Assembly: GCF_014649835.1 (NCBI RefSeq)
Contig: NZ_BMTU01000012.1
Span: forward strand, 1-64,000
Direction: 5' to 3'
Length of the DNA stretch: 64,000 nucleotides
Source of the DNA: Streptomyces pilosus
GTDB lineage: Bacteria > Actinomycetota > Actinomycetes > Streptomycetales > Streptomycetaceae
Below are positions 18,199 through 27,641 of the stretch, piece after piece; the stretch's first letter is position 1, and each line of letters starts with the position of its first letter. The position numbers were made by a program, and so were the translations under genes. Below the pieces are notes generated by a model that was not told where the DNA came from, made no database searches, and saw only the letters and a program-made list of their open reading frames with translations.

Positions 18199-18232
18199 CG
18201 CCCCGGTCGCCGCTCCGCCCCGGTCGCCGCTC
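18199..18232 (+). repeat. Tandem 17-base duplication
   Basis: CGCCCCGGTCGCCGCTC occurs twice head-to-tail between the convergent DUF3068 and NsdA-like genes. A weak hairpin (CCCGGACCTTCCGGG) follows. It probably arose by slippage in non-coding sequence. Confidence 0.7.
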
Positions 18233-18262
18233 CCGCACCGGTGCCCGGACCTTCCGGGACGG

Positions 18263-19603
18263 TCAGAGCGGTACCCGCAGGGCGCCGTCGATGAGTTCGG
18301 CCGCCTCGGTGGTGCCGGCGCAGCCACTGCGCACGAGGCGGTCGCGCACCGCGCGGAGTCGGTCGCGCAACCGCTGCGACTCCATCCCGCGGGCCTGTTC
18401 GGCCATCTGCACGGCGATGGCGACCGCCCGGTCGGCATTGCCCTGGCGCAGTTCGACGGTGCTCAGCATGGCCAGCCGGTGCACCCGGCCCCGGTCGTGC
18501 GCGGGGGTGTCCACGGCGGCCGCGGCGTGCTCCCCGGCCGCCGCCAGCTCACCGAGGCTCAGCAACGCCTCCGCCACCTGGACGTTGACCAGGCCCGGCT
18601 GGACGTAGCCGGTCTCGTCGGGTTCGTGTCCGCGCCGGATGCGCTCGGCGGACTGCTCGGCCCGCCGGATGCAGGACAGCGCGCTCGTGCCGTCCCCCAG
18701 GTGCGCGTACGCCTTGGCCTGCATCGCGTACAGGTCGGAGGCCAGGGCCGGGGTGAGGCGGGTGCCGGCGGCGCGCAGCGCGGCCTCCGCGAAGGCCACG
18801 GCCTGCCGGTACTCCCGCATGAACAGCGACTGGTTGACGAGCAGCGCGATCACGTACGCGCCGAGGCCCCGGTCCCCGCTGGCCTTCGCCAGCCGGAGCG
18901 CCTGGTGGAAGTAGCGCTGGGCGAGGCCGTGCGCGTCGGAGTCGTACGCGCAGATGCCGGCGACCGCGACCAGGCCGCCGGTGGCCCGGTGCAGCTGACG
19001 GCCGGTGGCGTCGGTGTAGCCGCCGCGCAGCAGCGGGGCGGCCTCGCTGTTGAGGAACCCGACGATCCGGGTGCGGGTCGCCACGCCGCCCGCCTTGCGG
19101 TACAGCTGCTCGTAGTGGCTGCGGGCGGCGCGCAGCATGTCGAGGTCGGTCGGGGTGACCCGGTGCCGGCCTCCGCGGGAGACGTCGACGTCCTCGGGCG
19201 GGTTCTCCCACTCCCACACGGGCATCACGGCGGGCGTTCCGGTGACGGCGGGGGCGTCGCGCAGGTGCGGGCGGCGCTGCTGGTCGGAGCGCCACAGCGC
19301 GGTGGCCCGCTCGACGAACCCGGAGAGCGAGCCGGTGTGCGGGGCGGCCGGTTCGCCGGGCACGCCCAGGCCGATGTCGTCGAGGGTGACCGGGCGCCGC
19401 AGCCGGGCGGCGAGCACCTCGCAGATCAGGTCGGGCACCTGGCCCCGCGGCCGCTGCCCCTTCAGCCAGCGGGCGACGGCGGTGTGCTCGTACCTCAGGG
19501 TCAGACCGCGCGCCCGTCCGGCCTGGTTGACGTGCGCGGCCAGCCCGGCGTGCGAGACGCCGGCCTCGTCCAGGATGGCGTCGAGCAGAGTGTTGGGCTG
19601 CAT
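18263..19603 (-). CDS. NsdA-like regulator with TPR-type repeats
   Basis: This 446-residue protein has an N-terminal helix-turn-helix-like region (about 1-75: AGVSHAGLAAHVNQAG, RYEHTAVARWLKGQRP) and a long helical C-terminal part (about 150-446) with TPR-like repeats such as LAQRYFHQALRLAKASGDRG. This is the architecture of NsdA-type Streptomyces regulators that affect antibiotic production and sporulation. Family membership is recognised; its own targets are not known. The ATG at 19603 opens the conserved domain directly. It is transcribed away from the phosphatase gene upstream only by 266 non-coding bases. Confidence 0.82.
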   Translation of the reverse strand: MQPNTLLDAILDEAGVSHAGLAAHVNQAGRARGLTLRYEHTAVARWLKGQRPRGQVPDLICEVLAARLRRPVTLDDIGLGVPGEPAAPHTGSLSGFVERATALWRSDQQRRPHLRDAPAVTGTPAVMPVWEWENPPEDVDVSRGGRHRVTPTDLDMLRAARSHYEQLYRKAGGVATRTRIVGFLNSEAAPLLRGGYTDATGRQLHRATGGLVAVAGICAYDSDAHGLAQRYFHQALRLAKASGDRGLGAYVIALLVNQSLFMREYRQAVAFAEAALRAAGTRLTPALASDLYAMQAKAYAHLGDGTSALSCIRRAEQSAERIRRGHEPDETGYVQPGLVNVQVAEALLSLGELAAAGEHAAAAVDTPAHDRGRVHRLAMLSTVELRQGNADRAVAIAVQMAEQARGMESQRLRDRLRAVRDRLVRSGCAGTTEAAELIDGALRVPL

Positions 19604-19869
19604 GCGGGCCCCCCGGTTGGCTCGGTGCGGACAGACTAGTGGCCGGACGTTCACACGGGGTGTGAACGCAGTGCCCGCATCCTCAGTGTGCGCGCACTGT
19701 CGCGGAGCGTGTCCGGCCGGTTGACTGAAATGCCTCGAAAGAGGCCGGCCGGACCGCCGGCTCCCCCTCGTACAGTGCGGCGGTCCGTCTCCGCGCCGTC
19801 CGCCCGGCTGCCTGCCCGACACTCCGTGGCGGGGCGGACGGCCCGCCGGCCACCGGCGGCCCGGGGCAC

Positions 19870-20922
19870 CTACCGCGGTGCGCGCAGGCGTGCCTTCTCC
19901 GGAAGGTCCGGGGCGGGGCGGCAGGTGTGGCGCTCGTTCCTGAGGACCAGGAGGGCCACGTCGTCCTTCGGCGGGTCGGCCGAATGCCGGAGCAGGGCGG
20001 TGAGCACCGTGTGCAGGACCGGTCCAGGCGCGGTCGGACGGGTGCGCGCCGCCTCGGCGAGGACGTCCCGGAGCGGGAAGAAGCGGCCCTCCCGGTCGCG
20101 GGCCTCCTCGGCACCGTCCGTGTGCAGCACGAGCGCGTCGCCGGGCAGCAGGTGCCCGCAGGGCACCGGGGGCAGTTCGGCGGGCAGCGGGAACGGACCG
20201 AGGGGAGGCAGCGGATCGGTGCCGGCGAGCGGTTCGGCGCGCGCCCCGGTCAGCAGGTGCGGCCAGGGGTGGCCGCAGTTCAGCGCCCGTACCTCGCCGT
20301 CCGGGAGGATCTCCAGCAGCAGGACAGTGACGAACTCCTCCGTCACCGCCGGGTCGGACTCGGCGGTGGCCCGCTCCCGCAGGTGCCGGGCCATCGCCCG
20401 CTCCAGCCGGCGCAGCACACCGGCCAGTTCGGCCTCGTCGTGGGCCGCCTCCCGGAAGCAGCCGAGGACGGCGGCCACGGTCCGTACGGCACCGGGCCCG
20501 TGCCCCCGGACGTCGCCGATGACCACCCGTACGCCGTGCTCGGTGGCGATCACCTCGTACAGGTCGCCGCCGATGCCGGCCTCGCGGTCGGCGGAGAGGT
20601 GGACCGCGGCGACGGCCAGCCCGTCGACCCGGGGCGGCGGTGGGCGCAGCAGCGCGCTCCGGGCGGCCTCCGCGATCGAGCGGGCCCGGCGCAGTTCGCG
20701 CAGCAGTCCGCCCCTGACGTGCATCACGAGGCCGGTGACGACCGTGCACAGGACGGCGCTGCTGACCAGACGCGCGCCGAGGGCGTCGTCCCGGGCGAGC
20801 GGGCAGGTCATCCGGTAGGCGACCGCGGTGGCCCCCCAGGCGACGGGCACCGACAGACTGAACGCCCGTGAGAGCAACCGGGGCGGCGCCCAGCGGGAAG
20901 CCCCGGGCTTGAAGCGGATCAT
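19870..20922 (-). CDS. SpoIIE-type PP2C serine phosphatase with membrane anchor
   Basis: This 350-residue protein has two hydrophobic helices near the N-terminus (about 14-36 and 51-68), then a PP2C/SpoIIE phosphatase domain (about 95-330). Motifs include REAGIGGDLYEVI, VVIGDVRGHGPGAVRTVA, LNCGHPWPHLL, DALVLHTDGAEEARDREG and KDDVALLVLR. The aspartates in GDLYE, GDVRGHG, TDG and KDD are the metal ligands of the family. It probably dephosphorylates an anti-anti-sigma factor. I prefer ATG 20922, preceded by GGGGGG, over 21060. The upstream palindrome at 21027 may regulate it. Confidence 0.85.
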   Translation of the reverse strand: MIRFKPGASRWAPPRLLSRAFSLSVPVAWGATAVAYRMTCPLARDDALGARLVSSAVLCTVVTGLVMHVRGGLLRELRRARSIAEAARSALLRPPPPRVDGLAVAAVHLSADREAGIGGDLYEVIATEHGVRVVIGDVRGHGPGAVRTVAAVLGCFREAAHDEAELAGVLRRLERAMARHLRERATAESDPAVTEEFVTVLLLEILPDGEVRALNCGHPWPHLLTGARAEPLAGTDPLPPLGPFPLPAELPPVPCGHLLPGDALVLHTDGAEEARDREGRFFPLRDVLAEAARTRPTAPGPVLHTVLTALLRHSADPPKDDVALLVLRNERHTCRPAPDLPEKARLRAPR

Positions 20923-21026
20923 GCCGATGGCCCCCCATATAGGCCCGGACAGCGCAGACCGGCCCCGAGAGGCCGGTCCGATTCTGTCGACCATATGGCC
21001 TGATCCTGATGCATCACCCGGCACAG

Positions 21027-21042
21027 TCACTCGAACGAGTGA
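21027..21042 (+). promoter_or_regulatory. Perfect inverted repeat upstream of the phosphatase gene
   Basis: TCACTCG-AA-CGAGTGA is a 7-base perfect inverted repeat about 105 bases before the phosphatase ATG and 21 bases downstream of the pheT terminator. Placement suggests an operator. I cannot assign the protein that binds it. Confidence 0.45.
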
Positions 21043-21062
21043 GGTGACCGGCGGACTCACAG

Positions 21063-21104
21063 GGCTGTGGGGGGCGTGCGCCGACGCGCACGCCCCCCAC
21101 AGCC
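21063..21104 (-). terminator. Strong terminator of the pheS-pheT operon
   Basis: GGCTGTGGGGGGCGTGCG (21063-21080) pairs perfectly over 18 bases with its complement at 21087-21104 around a 6-base loop. It starts 16 bases past the pheT stop. Confidence 0.85.
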
Positions 21105-21120
21105 GGTGACCTGGTGGAAC

Positions 21121-23634
21121 TCAGCCCCGCAGCACCGCTCCGGTGCGGTCGGCCGCGACCGCCACCGCCGCCTCGCGCGCCGCCGACGCCTCGTCGACGG
21201 TCAGCGTGCGGTCGGCCGCCCGGAAGCGCAGCGCGTACGCCAGCGACTTGCGGCCCTCACCCAGCTGCTCGGCGTTGTCGTACACGTCGAACAGGCGGAT
21301 GGACTCCAGCAGCGGACCGGCGCCCTCGCGCAGGGCGGCCTCGACCTCCGCGGCCGGCACGAACGCGTCGACGACCAGTGCGACGTCCTGCGTGGCGACC
21401 GGGAAGGTGGAGATGCCCGGTGCCTGCGGGGCCCCCGTGCCGTCCCGCTCCAGGGCGTCCAGGTCCAGCTCCATCGCGCAGCTGCGCGCGGGCAGGCCCA
21501 GGGTCTTCAGGACGCGCGGGTGCAGCTCACCGGCGTGGCCGATGACGCGCTCGGCGCCGTCGACGGTGACGGTCAGCTCGGCGCAGCGGCCGGGGTGCCA
21601 GGGCCCGTACTGACCCTTGCGGATGCCCAGTTCGGCACCGGCCTCACGGGCGACGGTCCGGGCGGCCTCGACCGCGTCGGCCCAGTCGGCCGGGCGGCCC
21701 TTGCCCCACCAGCCGGCCTGCTCGCGGGCGCCGGCCAGGACGACGGCGACGTGCCGGGGCTGGTCGGGCAGTGCGGCGTTCAGCGCGGCGATGTCGTCCG
21801 CGCTGGGCCGGCGGTCGACGGAGAGGTTCGCGGCGGTCCTGCGCTCCTCGCCCGGCCGGAAGACCAGGCCCGTCTCGAACAGCGCGAGGTCGTGCGAGCC
21901 CCGGCCGTCGTTGCGGCGCAGCGCGCCGAGCAGGCCCGGCAGCAGCGTGGTCCGCAGGGCGGGCTCCTCGTCGCTCAGCGGGTTGACCAGCTTGACGACG
22001 CGGCGGGCCGGGTCGCCGGCCTCCAGGCCGATCCGGTCGAAGACCCGCTCGCTGACGAAGGGGTAGTTCGGCGCCTCGACATAACCGGCCCCGGCGAGTG
22101 CGCGGCCGACCCGGCGGTGCAGCCGCTGGCGGGCGGTCAGGCCGCGGCCGGCGGGCGGCCTGGGCAGCGTGGAGGGCAGGTTCTCGTAGCCCTCCAGCCG
22201 GATGACCTCCTCGGCCAGGTCGTTGGCGTCGGTCAGGTCGGGCCGCCAGGACGGCACCGTGACGATCAGCTCGTCCTGCCCGTACACGTCACAGCCCACC
22301 TCCTGGAGGCGGCGCACGACGGTCTCCCGGCCGTAGGCCACACCGGCGACCTTGTCGGGGTGGTCGGCGGCGACGGTGACGGTGTGCGGTGCGCCCGGGG
22401 CGACGACCTCGGTGACACCCGCCTCGGCGGTGCCGCCGGCGAGCAGCACCAGCAGGTCGACGGTGCGCTGGGCGGCAGCGGCGGCGGCCTGCGGGTCCAC
22501 GCCGCGCTCGAAGCGGCGCGACGCCTCGGAGGACAGCTTGTGGCGGCGGGCGGTGCGCGCGATGGACACCTGGTCGAAGTGGGCGGCCTCGATGACGACG
22601 TCGCCCGTCGACTTCTCCAGGTCGTCGTGGTCCGCGATCTCCGTGTCGGCCCCGCCCATCACACCGGCCAGGCCGATGGGGCCGCGGTCGTCGGTGATGA
22701 CCAGGTCCTCGGCGTGCAGCTTCCGCTCGACGCCGTCGAGGGTGACGATCTTCTCGCCCTCCTCGGCGCGGCGTACGCCGATGGTGCCCTGCACCAGGTT
22801 CCGGTCGTAGGCGTGCAGCGGCTGGCCGAGCTCCATCATCACGTAGTTGGTGACGTCGACGGCGAGCGAGATCGGGCGCATGCCGACCTTCTGGAGCCTG
22901 CGCTTCAGCCAGATCGGGGAGCGTGCCTCGGGGCTGAGGCCGGTCACCGTGCGGGCGGTGAAGCGGTCGCAGCCGGCCGGGTCGGCGACCTTCACCGGGT
23001 AGCCGAAGGCGTTCGGTCCCGGGACGTCGAGCAGGGCCGGGTCGCGCAGCGGCAGGCCGTAGGCGATGGCGGTCTCGCGGGCGACGCCGCGGATGGACAG
23101 GCAGTCGCCGCGGTTGGCGGTGACGGCGATGTCCAGGACCTCGTCGACCAGTTCCAGCAGCTCGATGGCGTCCTTGCCGACCTCGGTCTCCGGCGGCAGC
23201 ACGATGATGCCGTGGGTGCCGTCGTCGCCCATGCCCAGCTCGTCGCTGGAGCAGATCATGCCGTGGGACGTCTTGCCGTAGGTCTTGCGGGCGCTGATCG
23301 AGAAGCCGCCGGGGAGCGTGGCGCCGGGGAGGACCACGACGACCTTGTCGCCGACGGCGAAGTTGCGGGCGCCGCAGACGATCTCCTGGGGCTCACCGGT
23401 GCCGTTGGCCCGGCCGACGTCGACGGTGCAGAAGCGGATCGGCTTCTTGAAGCCCTCCAGTTCCTCGATGGTCAGCACCTGGCCGACGACGAGGGGGCCC
23501 TTGAGGTCGGCGCCGAGGTGCTCGACGGTCTCGACCTCGAGTCCGGCCGCGATGAGCTTGGCCTGTACGTCACGGCCGGTCTCCGTCGCCGGCAGGTCGA
23601 CGTACTCCCGCAGCCAAGAAAGCGGGATCCGCAT
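21121..23634 (-). CDS. pheT: Phenylalanyl-tRNA synthetase beta subunit
   Basis: This 837-residue beta subunit has the usual domain order. It begins MRIPLSWLREYVDLPATETG; a tRNA-binding EMAP/OB-like region is at about 40-165 (VVVGQVLTIEELEGFKK, QEIVCGARNFAVGDKVVVV), and the B3/B4 region (ICSSDELGMG) lies beyond. B5 (FERGVDPQAA, RLEGYENLPS) and the catalytic-like core (YVEAPNYPFVS) follow, then the C-terminal ferredoxin-fold anticodon-binding domain (about 740-837; SIRLFDVYDNAEQLGEGRKS). With PheS it forms the alpha2-beta2 enzyme that charges tRNA-Phe. Its ATG overlaps the pheS stop by one base (TGATG), giving coupled translation. Confidence 0.98.
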   Translation of the reverse strand: MRIPLSWLREYVDLPATETGRDVQAKLIAAGLEVETVEHLGADLKGPLVVGQVLTIEELEGFKKPIRFCTVDVGRANGTGEPQEIVCGARNFAVGDKVVVVLPGATLPGGFSISARKTYGKTSHGMICSSDELGMGDDGTHGIIVLPPETEVGKDAIELLELVDEVLDIAVTANRGDCLSIRGVARETAIAYGLPLRDPALLDVPGPNAFGYPVKVADPAGCDRFTARTVTGLSPEARSPIWLKRRLQKVGMRPISLAVDVTNYVMMELGQPLHAYDRNLVQGTIGVRRAEEGEKIVTLDGVERKLHAEDLVITDDRGPIGLAGVMGGADTEIADHDDLEKSTGDVVIEAAHFDQVSIARTARRHKLSSEASRRFERGVDPQAAAAAAQRTVDLLVLLAGGTAEAGVTEVVAPGAPHTVTVAADHPDKVAGVAYGRETVVRRLQEVGCDVYGQDELIVTVPSWRPDLTDANDLAEEVIRLEGYENLPSTLPRPPAGRGLTARQRLHRRVGRALAGAGYVEAPNYPFVSERVFDRIGLEAGDPARRVVKLVNPLSDEEPALRTTLLPGLLGALRRNDGRGSHDLALFETGLVFRPGEERRTAANLSVDRRPSADDIAALNAALPDQPRHVAVVLAGAREQAGWWGKGRPADWADAVEAARTVAREAGAELGIRKGQYGPWHPGRCAELTVTVDGAERVIGHAGELHPRVLKTLGLPARSCAMELDLDALERDGTGAPQAPGISTFPVATQDVALVVDAFVPAAEVEAALREGAGPLLESIRLFDVYDNAEQLGEGRKSLAYALRFRAADRTLTVDEASAAREAAVAVAADRTGAVLRG

Positions 23635-24755
23635 CAGATCTCCATCCCGAACGGCCGGGTGAACCGGACGTCACCCTCGACCATGTCTCGCATGTCCTCG
23701 ACGTTGTGGCGGAACATCAGCATCCGCTCGATGCCGAACCCGAAGGCGAAGCCGCTGTACTTCTCGGGGTCGACGCCGCAGGCGGTGAGCACCCGCGGGT
23801 TGACCATGCCGCAGCCGCCGAGTTCGATCCAGCCCTCGCTGGAGCAGGTGCGGCAGGGCCGGTCGGGGTTGCCCACGGACGCGCCCCTGCACACGTAGCA
23901 GAGCATGTCCATCTCGGCGCTCGGCTCGGTGAAGGGGAAGAAGTTCGGCCGCAGCCGGGTCTTCATCTCGGCGCCGAACAGCGCCTGGACCATGTGGTCC
24001 AGGGTGCCCTTGAGGTCCGCCATGGTCAGGCCCTCGTCCACCGCGAGCAGCTCGACCTGGTGGAAGACGGGGGTGTGGGTGGCGTCCAGCTCGTCGGTGC
24101 GGTACACGCGGCCGGGGCAGATCACGTAGACCGGCAGCTCACGGTCGAGCAGGGAGCGGATCTGCACGGGCGAGGTGTGGGTGCGCAGGACGACGCCGGA
24201 CTCGGTGCCGCCCTGCGGTCCCTCGACGAAGAAGGTGTCGGCCTCGCCGCGCGCCGGGTGGTCCGGGCCGATGTTCAGGGCGTCGAAGTTGAACCACTCG
24301 GTCTCGACCTCGGGGCCCTCGGCGACCTCGTAGCCCATGGCCACGAAGACGTCCTCGATGCGCTCGGAGAGCGTGGTGAGCGGGTGGCGGGCGCCGGCCG
24401 GTACGCGGTCGTGGGGCAGCGTGACGTCCACGGCCTCCTCGACCAGGACGCGGGCGTCGCGCTCGGCCTCCAGCTCGGCCTGGCGCGCGGCGAGTCCCTT
24501 GTTCACGGCACCGCGGGCCTGGCCGACGCGCTTGCCGGCGTCGGCCTTCGCGTGCGGCGGCAGCGCGCCGATCTCGCGGTTGGCCAGGGCGAGCGGGGAG
24601 GTGCCGCCGGTGTGGGCGACCTTCGCCTCCTGGAGCGCGTCGAGGGAGTCCGCGGCGGCGAAGGCGGCGAGCGCCTCGTCCCGCATGCGCTCGATCTCTT
24701 CCGGTTTCAACGCCTCGACCTCGACAGGGTCGTACGACTTATTCGGTGCCGACAT
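23634..24755 (-). CDS. pheS: Phenylalanyl-tRNA synthetase alpha subunit
   Basis: This 373-residue class II synthetase has an N-terminal coiled-coil (about 1-110), then HPLTTLSERIEDVFVAMGYEV, the motif 2 region RVYRTDELDATHTPVFHQVE and motif 3 FAFGFGIERMLMF. A CxxC..CxxC-like cluster (CYVCRGASVGNPDRPCRTC) lies between, giving the zinc-knuckle-like insertion seen in actinobacterial PheS. It binds ATP and phenylalanine. The leader (24756-24890) contains TTAGACT as a likely -10 and inverted-repeat DNA but no T-box. The long length and complete motifs indicate an intact gene. Confidence 0.98.
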   Translation of the reverse strand: MSAPNKSYDPVEVEALKPEEIERMRDEALAAFAAADSLDALQEAKVAHTGGTSPLALANREIGALPPHAKADAGKRVGQARGAVNKGLAARQAELEAERDARVLVEEAVDVTLPHDRVPAGARHPLTTLSERIEDVFVAMGYEVAEGPEVETEWFNFDALNIGPDHPARGEADTFFVEGPQGGTESGVVLRTHTSPVQIRSLLDRELPVYVICPGRVYRTDELDATHTPVFHQVELLAVDEGLTMADLKGTLDHMVQALFGAEMKTRLRPNFFPFTEPSAEMDMLCYVCRGASVGNPDRPCRTCSSEGWIELGGCGMVNPRVLTACGVDPEKYSGFAFGFGIERMLMFRHNVEDMRDMVEGDVRFTRPFGMEI

Positions 24756-24918
24756 CTCTTCCCGTGCTTCCGGTTGGCTGGCTAGTGGTCCCCGTCATCG
24801 ACTCGTGGACGAATCCCTGGTGACGTCTCGTCTCTCGTCCTCGGGACGCAAAGGTGCCAAAAGCCGAGTCTAACGGGGTGAGGGAACGCGAATGCGCCCG
24901 TGGGGGCCGTCGGACGTC

Positions 24919-26055
24919 TCAGGTGAGATACGCCGGTGCCGCCACGGGCAACGTAAATCGGAACTCGGCGCCGCCGGCGGGGGCGCGTCCGACCGTGATG
25001 GTGCCGCCGTGGGCCTCGACGATGCCCTTGACGATGTACAGCCCGAGGCCCGTCCCGCCGCGCTTGCTGCCCCGCCAGAAGCGGGTGAACACGCGGTTCA
25101 TGGACTCCTCCGGAATGCCGGGCCCCTCGTCGCTCACCGTGACCGACGTGCCGGCCTCCTCCCGTTCGCGGGGGGACGCCGAGGGCGTGATGTCGATGGT
25201 GACGGTTCCCTCGCCGTGGCGCACGGCATTTTCCAGCAGGTTGCTGAGCACCTGGTCGATCTTGTCGGGGTCGGCCCACAGGTCGGGCAGCGGGTGCTGC
25301 ACCCGCAGCAGGAACCGGTCGGGCCGCTGCCCGGCGGCGACGTGGGCCTGGATGTGGCGGCCGACGGCGGCACCGATGTCGACGGGCTGGCGGCGCACCT
25401 CCAGGCGTCCGGAGTCGATGCGGGATATGTCGAGCAGCTCGGCGATGAGCCGGGTGACACGGTCGGCGTCGGCGTCGACGGTCTCCAGCATCAGCCGCTT
25501 CTGGTCGTCGGTGAACCGCTCCCACTTGGCGAGCAGGGTGGCGGTGAAGCCCTTGACGGAGGTGAGGGGGGAGCGCAGTTCGTGGGCGACGGTGGCGATC
25601 AGTTCGGCGTGGCTGCGCTCGGTGCGGCGCCGGGCCTCGGTGTCGCGCAGGGTGACGACGACGCGGCGGACGGGGCCGGTGGGTCGGGTGCGGACGTAGC
25701 GGGCGGAGACGAGGATCTCGCGGCCGCCGGGGAGCAGGAGGTTGCGCTCGGGCTGGCGCACCCGGATGGCGAGGCCGCCGTACGGGTCGGTGAGCTGCCA
25801 CCAGCGGCGGCCCTCCAGGTCCTCTAACGGCAGCGCCGTCTCCAGCGGCCGGCCGAGGGCCCGCTCGGCGGGTACGGCGGTGATGCGGGCGGCGGCGGCG
25901 TTGAAGCAGATCACCCGGCCGTGTTCGTCGGCGACGACGAGTCCGTCGGGCAGCTGGTCGGGGTCGATGCCGAGTTCGGCGAGGTCACCGGGCCGGGGCG
26001 CGGGCGGGCGCGCGACCCGCTGTGCTCCCGGTGCGCTGCTCGTGCCGACGCTCAT
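24919..26055 (-). CDS. PAS-domain sensor histidine kinase (orphan)
   Basis: This 378-residue soluble kinase has a PAS domain at about 25-145 (LPDGLVVADEHGRVICFNAAAARI). The HisKA dimerisation helix holds the phosphoacceptor in VAHELRSPLTSVKGF. The HATPase domain carries N-box NLLENAVRHG, G1 DEGPGIPEE, F-box FWRGS and G2 GGTGLGLYIVKGI. No transmembrane segment is seen, so it senses a cytoplasmic cue. No response regulator lies beside it. It sits between the TrmH gene and pheS in the conserved Streptomyces order. Confidence 0.93.
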   Translation of the reverse strand: MSVGTSSAPGAQRVARPPAPRPGDLAELGIDPDQLPDGLVVADEHGRVICFNAAAARITAVPAERALGRPLETALPLEDLEGRRWWQLTDPYGGLAIRVRQPERNLLLPGGREILVSARYVRTRPTGPVRRVVVTLRDTEARRRTERSHAELIATVAHELRSPLTSVKGFTATLLAKWERFTDDQKRLMLETVDADADRVTRLIAELLDISRIDSGRLEVRRQPVDIGAAVGRHIQAHVAAGQRPDRFLLRVQHPLPDLWADPDKIDQVLSNLLENAVRHGEGTVTIDITPSASPREREEAGTSVTVSDEGPGIPEESMNRVFTRFWRGSKRGGTGLGLYIVKGIVEAHGGTITVGRAPAGGAEFRFTLPVAAPAYLT

Positions 26056-26147
26056 CCCCGTACCCCACCTCTCGGAACTTCCTCGGGGCGCCCCGTGCTC
26101 GGGACCGGCCGAGAGCTTGGGGGAGGGTCCCCGAGCTGGTCAGCCTA

Positions 26148-27008
26148 CTAGCTGTCGGTGACGGAGCGGCACCCTCCGACGGCGCGCTGTGCACGCGCCG
26201 ACGCGTAGAGACATACGGCGGCGGCGGTGGCGAGGTTCAGGCTCTCGGCTTTTCCGTGGATCGGGACCCGCACCACGGCGTCGGTGAGCGCGCGGGTCTC
26301 CTCCGGCAGGCCCCAGGCCTCGTTGCCGAAGACCCAGGCGGTCGGGCCGCCCATGGTGCCCTTGTCGAGCTCGTCGTCGAGGTCCCGGTCGCCCGCCCCG
26401 TCGGCGGCGAGCAGGCGTACGCCCGCGTCCCGCAGGCCGGTCACGGCCTGTTCGACGGGGACGCCGACGGCGACGGGCAGGTGGAACAGGGAGCCGACGG
26501 AGGCGCGTACGGCCTTGGGGTTGTACAGGTCGACGGAGGCGTCGGTGAGGACGACGGCGTCGGCTCCCGCGGCGTCGGCGCAGCGCAGTACGGTGCCGGC
26601 GTTGCCGGGGTCGCGCACGTGGGCGAGGACGGCGACGAGGCGGGGCCGGGCGGTGAGGATCTCCTCGAAGGGCGTGTCCAGGAAGCGGCACACTCCGACG
26701 AGTCCCTGCGGGGTGACGGTGGTGGAGATGTCGGCGATGACGTCCTCGGAGGCGAGGTGCAGCCGGGCCCCGGCGTCCCGGGCCGTGCCGACGATGTCGG
26801 CGTAGCGCTCGGCCGCCTCGACGGTGGCGAAGAGTTCGACGAGCGGGGCGCCGTCACCGCCGCGGTGCGCGGCGGCCTCCCGCACGGCCTGCGGCCCCTC
26901 GGCGAGGAACAGCCGCTCCTTCCCCCGGAAGTTCCGCCGGGCGAGCCGCCGGGCGGCGGCGACGCGGGAGGACCGGGGGGAGATCAGCTCGGGGCTGACG
27001 GGGGCCAT
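26148..27008 (-). CDS. TrmH/SpoU-family RNA 2'-O-methyltransferase
   Basis: This 286-residue protein has an N-terminal substrate-binding domain (RRNFRGKERLFLAEGPQAVREA) and a C-terminal SPOUT knot. Motif 1 is VLAHVRDPGNAGTVLRCADAAG, motif 2 is WVFGNEAWGL and motif 3 is VPIHGKAESLNLATAAAVCLY. The family methylates the 2'-OH of ribose in 23S rRNA or tRNA using S-adenosylmethionine. I start at ATG 27008; upstream in-frame codons are low-complexity Arg-rich sequence. It lies just downstream of rplT after a terminator, which fits a translation role. Confidence 0.92.
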   Translation of the reverse strand: MAPVSPELISPRSSRVAAARRLARRNFRGKERLFLAEGPQAVREAAAHRGGDGAPLVELFATVEAAERYADIVGTARDAGARLHLASEDVIADISTTVTPQGLVGVCRFLDTPFEEILTARPRLVAVLAHVRDPGNAGTVLRCADAAGADAVVLTDASVDLYNPKAVRASVGSLFHLPVAVGVPVEQAVTGLRDAGVRLLAADGAGDRDLDDELDKGTMGGPTAWVFGNEAWGLPEETRALTDAVVRVPIHGKAESLNLATAAAVCLYASARAQRAVGGCRSVTDS

Positions 27009-27192
27009 GGTCTTGTTCACCTTCGGGGGAATCGCGATGTGCGGTGTGCGTGCGGGGCGGTGGCGGCGAGGGGTCCCCGGCGCGGGCGGTGCCGCTGTCG
27101 GGCCGCACCGCGGCACCCGGGGGGCGCGGGGAACCGCGCGACCGGCGACGAAGGGCCCGCGGCCGGAGAGACCCGCCGCCGAACAGCAACAG

Positions 27193-27226
27193 CAGGACCC
27201 GCAAGCCCTGGAGCCTGCGGGTCCTG
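27193..27226 (-). terminator. Terminator of the infC-rpmI-rplT operon
   Basis: CAGGACCCGCA (27193-27203) and TGCGGGTCCTG (27216-27226) form a perfect 11-base stem, 32 bases past the rplT stop. On the minus strand it is followed by TTGCTGTTGCTGTTC. Confidence 0.75.
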
Positions 27227-27257
27227 AATTCACGTCGGCTTCAAGCCAACGCAGTGC

Positions 27258-27641
27258 TCACGCCGCCTTGGGGGCGTTCACGTCCGCCGGCAGCGCCTTC
27301 TGCGCGACCTCGACGAGCGCCGCGAAGGCGGTCGCGTCGTTGACGGCCAGCTCGGCCAGGATCTTGCGGTCGACCTCGACGTTCGCGGCCTTCAGACCCT
27401 GGATGAAGCGGTTGTACGTGATGCCGTTGGCGCGGGCAGCGGCGTTGATGCGCTGGATCCACAGCTGGCGGAAGTCACCCTTGCGCTTCTTGCGGTCGTT
27501 GTAGTTGTAGACCAGCGAGTGGGTGACCTGCTCCTTGGCCTTGCGGTACAGGCGCGAACGCTGACCGCGGTAGCCGGAGGCCTGCTCGAGGATCGCCCGG
27601 CGCTTCTTGTGGGCGTTGACTGCCCGCTTGACGCGTGCCAC
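27258..27641 (-). CDS. rplT: 50S ribosomal protein L20
   Basis: This 127-residue protein begins MARVKRAVNAHKKRR from a GTG codon, with AGGAG nine bases upstream. It shows the L20 family sequence: YRGQRSRLYRKAKEQV, DRKKRKGDFRQLWIQRINAA, YNRFIQGLKAANVEVDRKIL. The basic N-terminal helix threads into 23S rRNA and is needed early in large-subunit assembly. An upstream in-frame ATG would add 13 residues not seen in L20 proteins. In many bacteria L20 represses this operon by binding its own mRNA. Confidence 0.98.
   Translation of the reverse strand: MARVKRAVNAHKKRRAILEQASGYRGQRSRLYRKAKEQVTHSLVYNYNDRKKRKGDFRQLWIQRINAAARANGITYNRFIQGLKAANVEVDRKILAELAVNDATAFAALVEVAQKALPADVNAPKAA

Noticed and set aside
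24756..24918. T-box or Phe leader peptide before pheS
   Set aside because: No run of Phe codons, no specifier loop or terminator/antiterminator pair was recognised.
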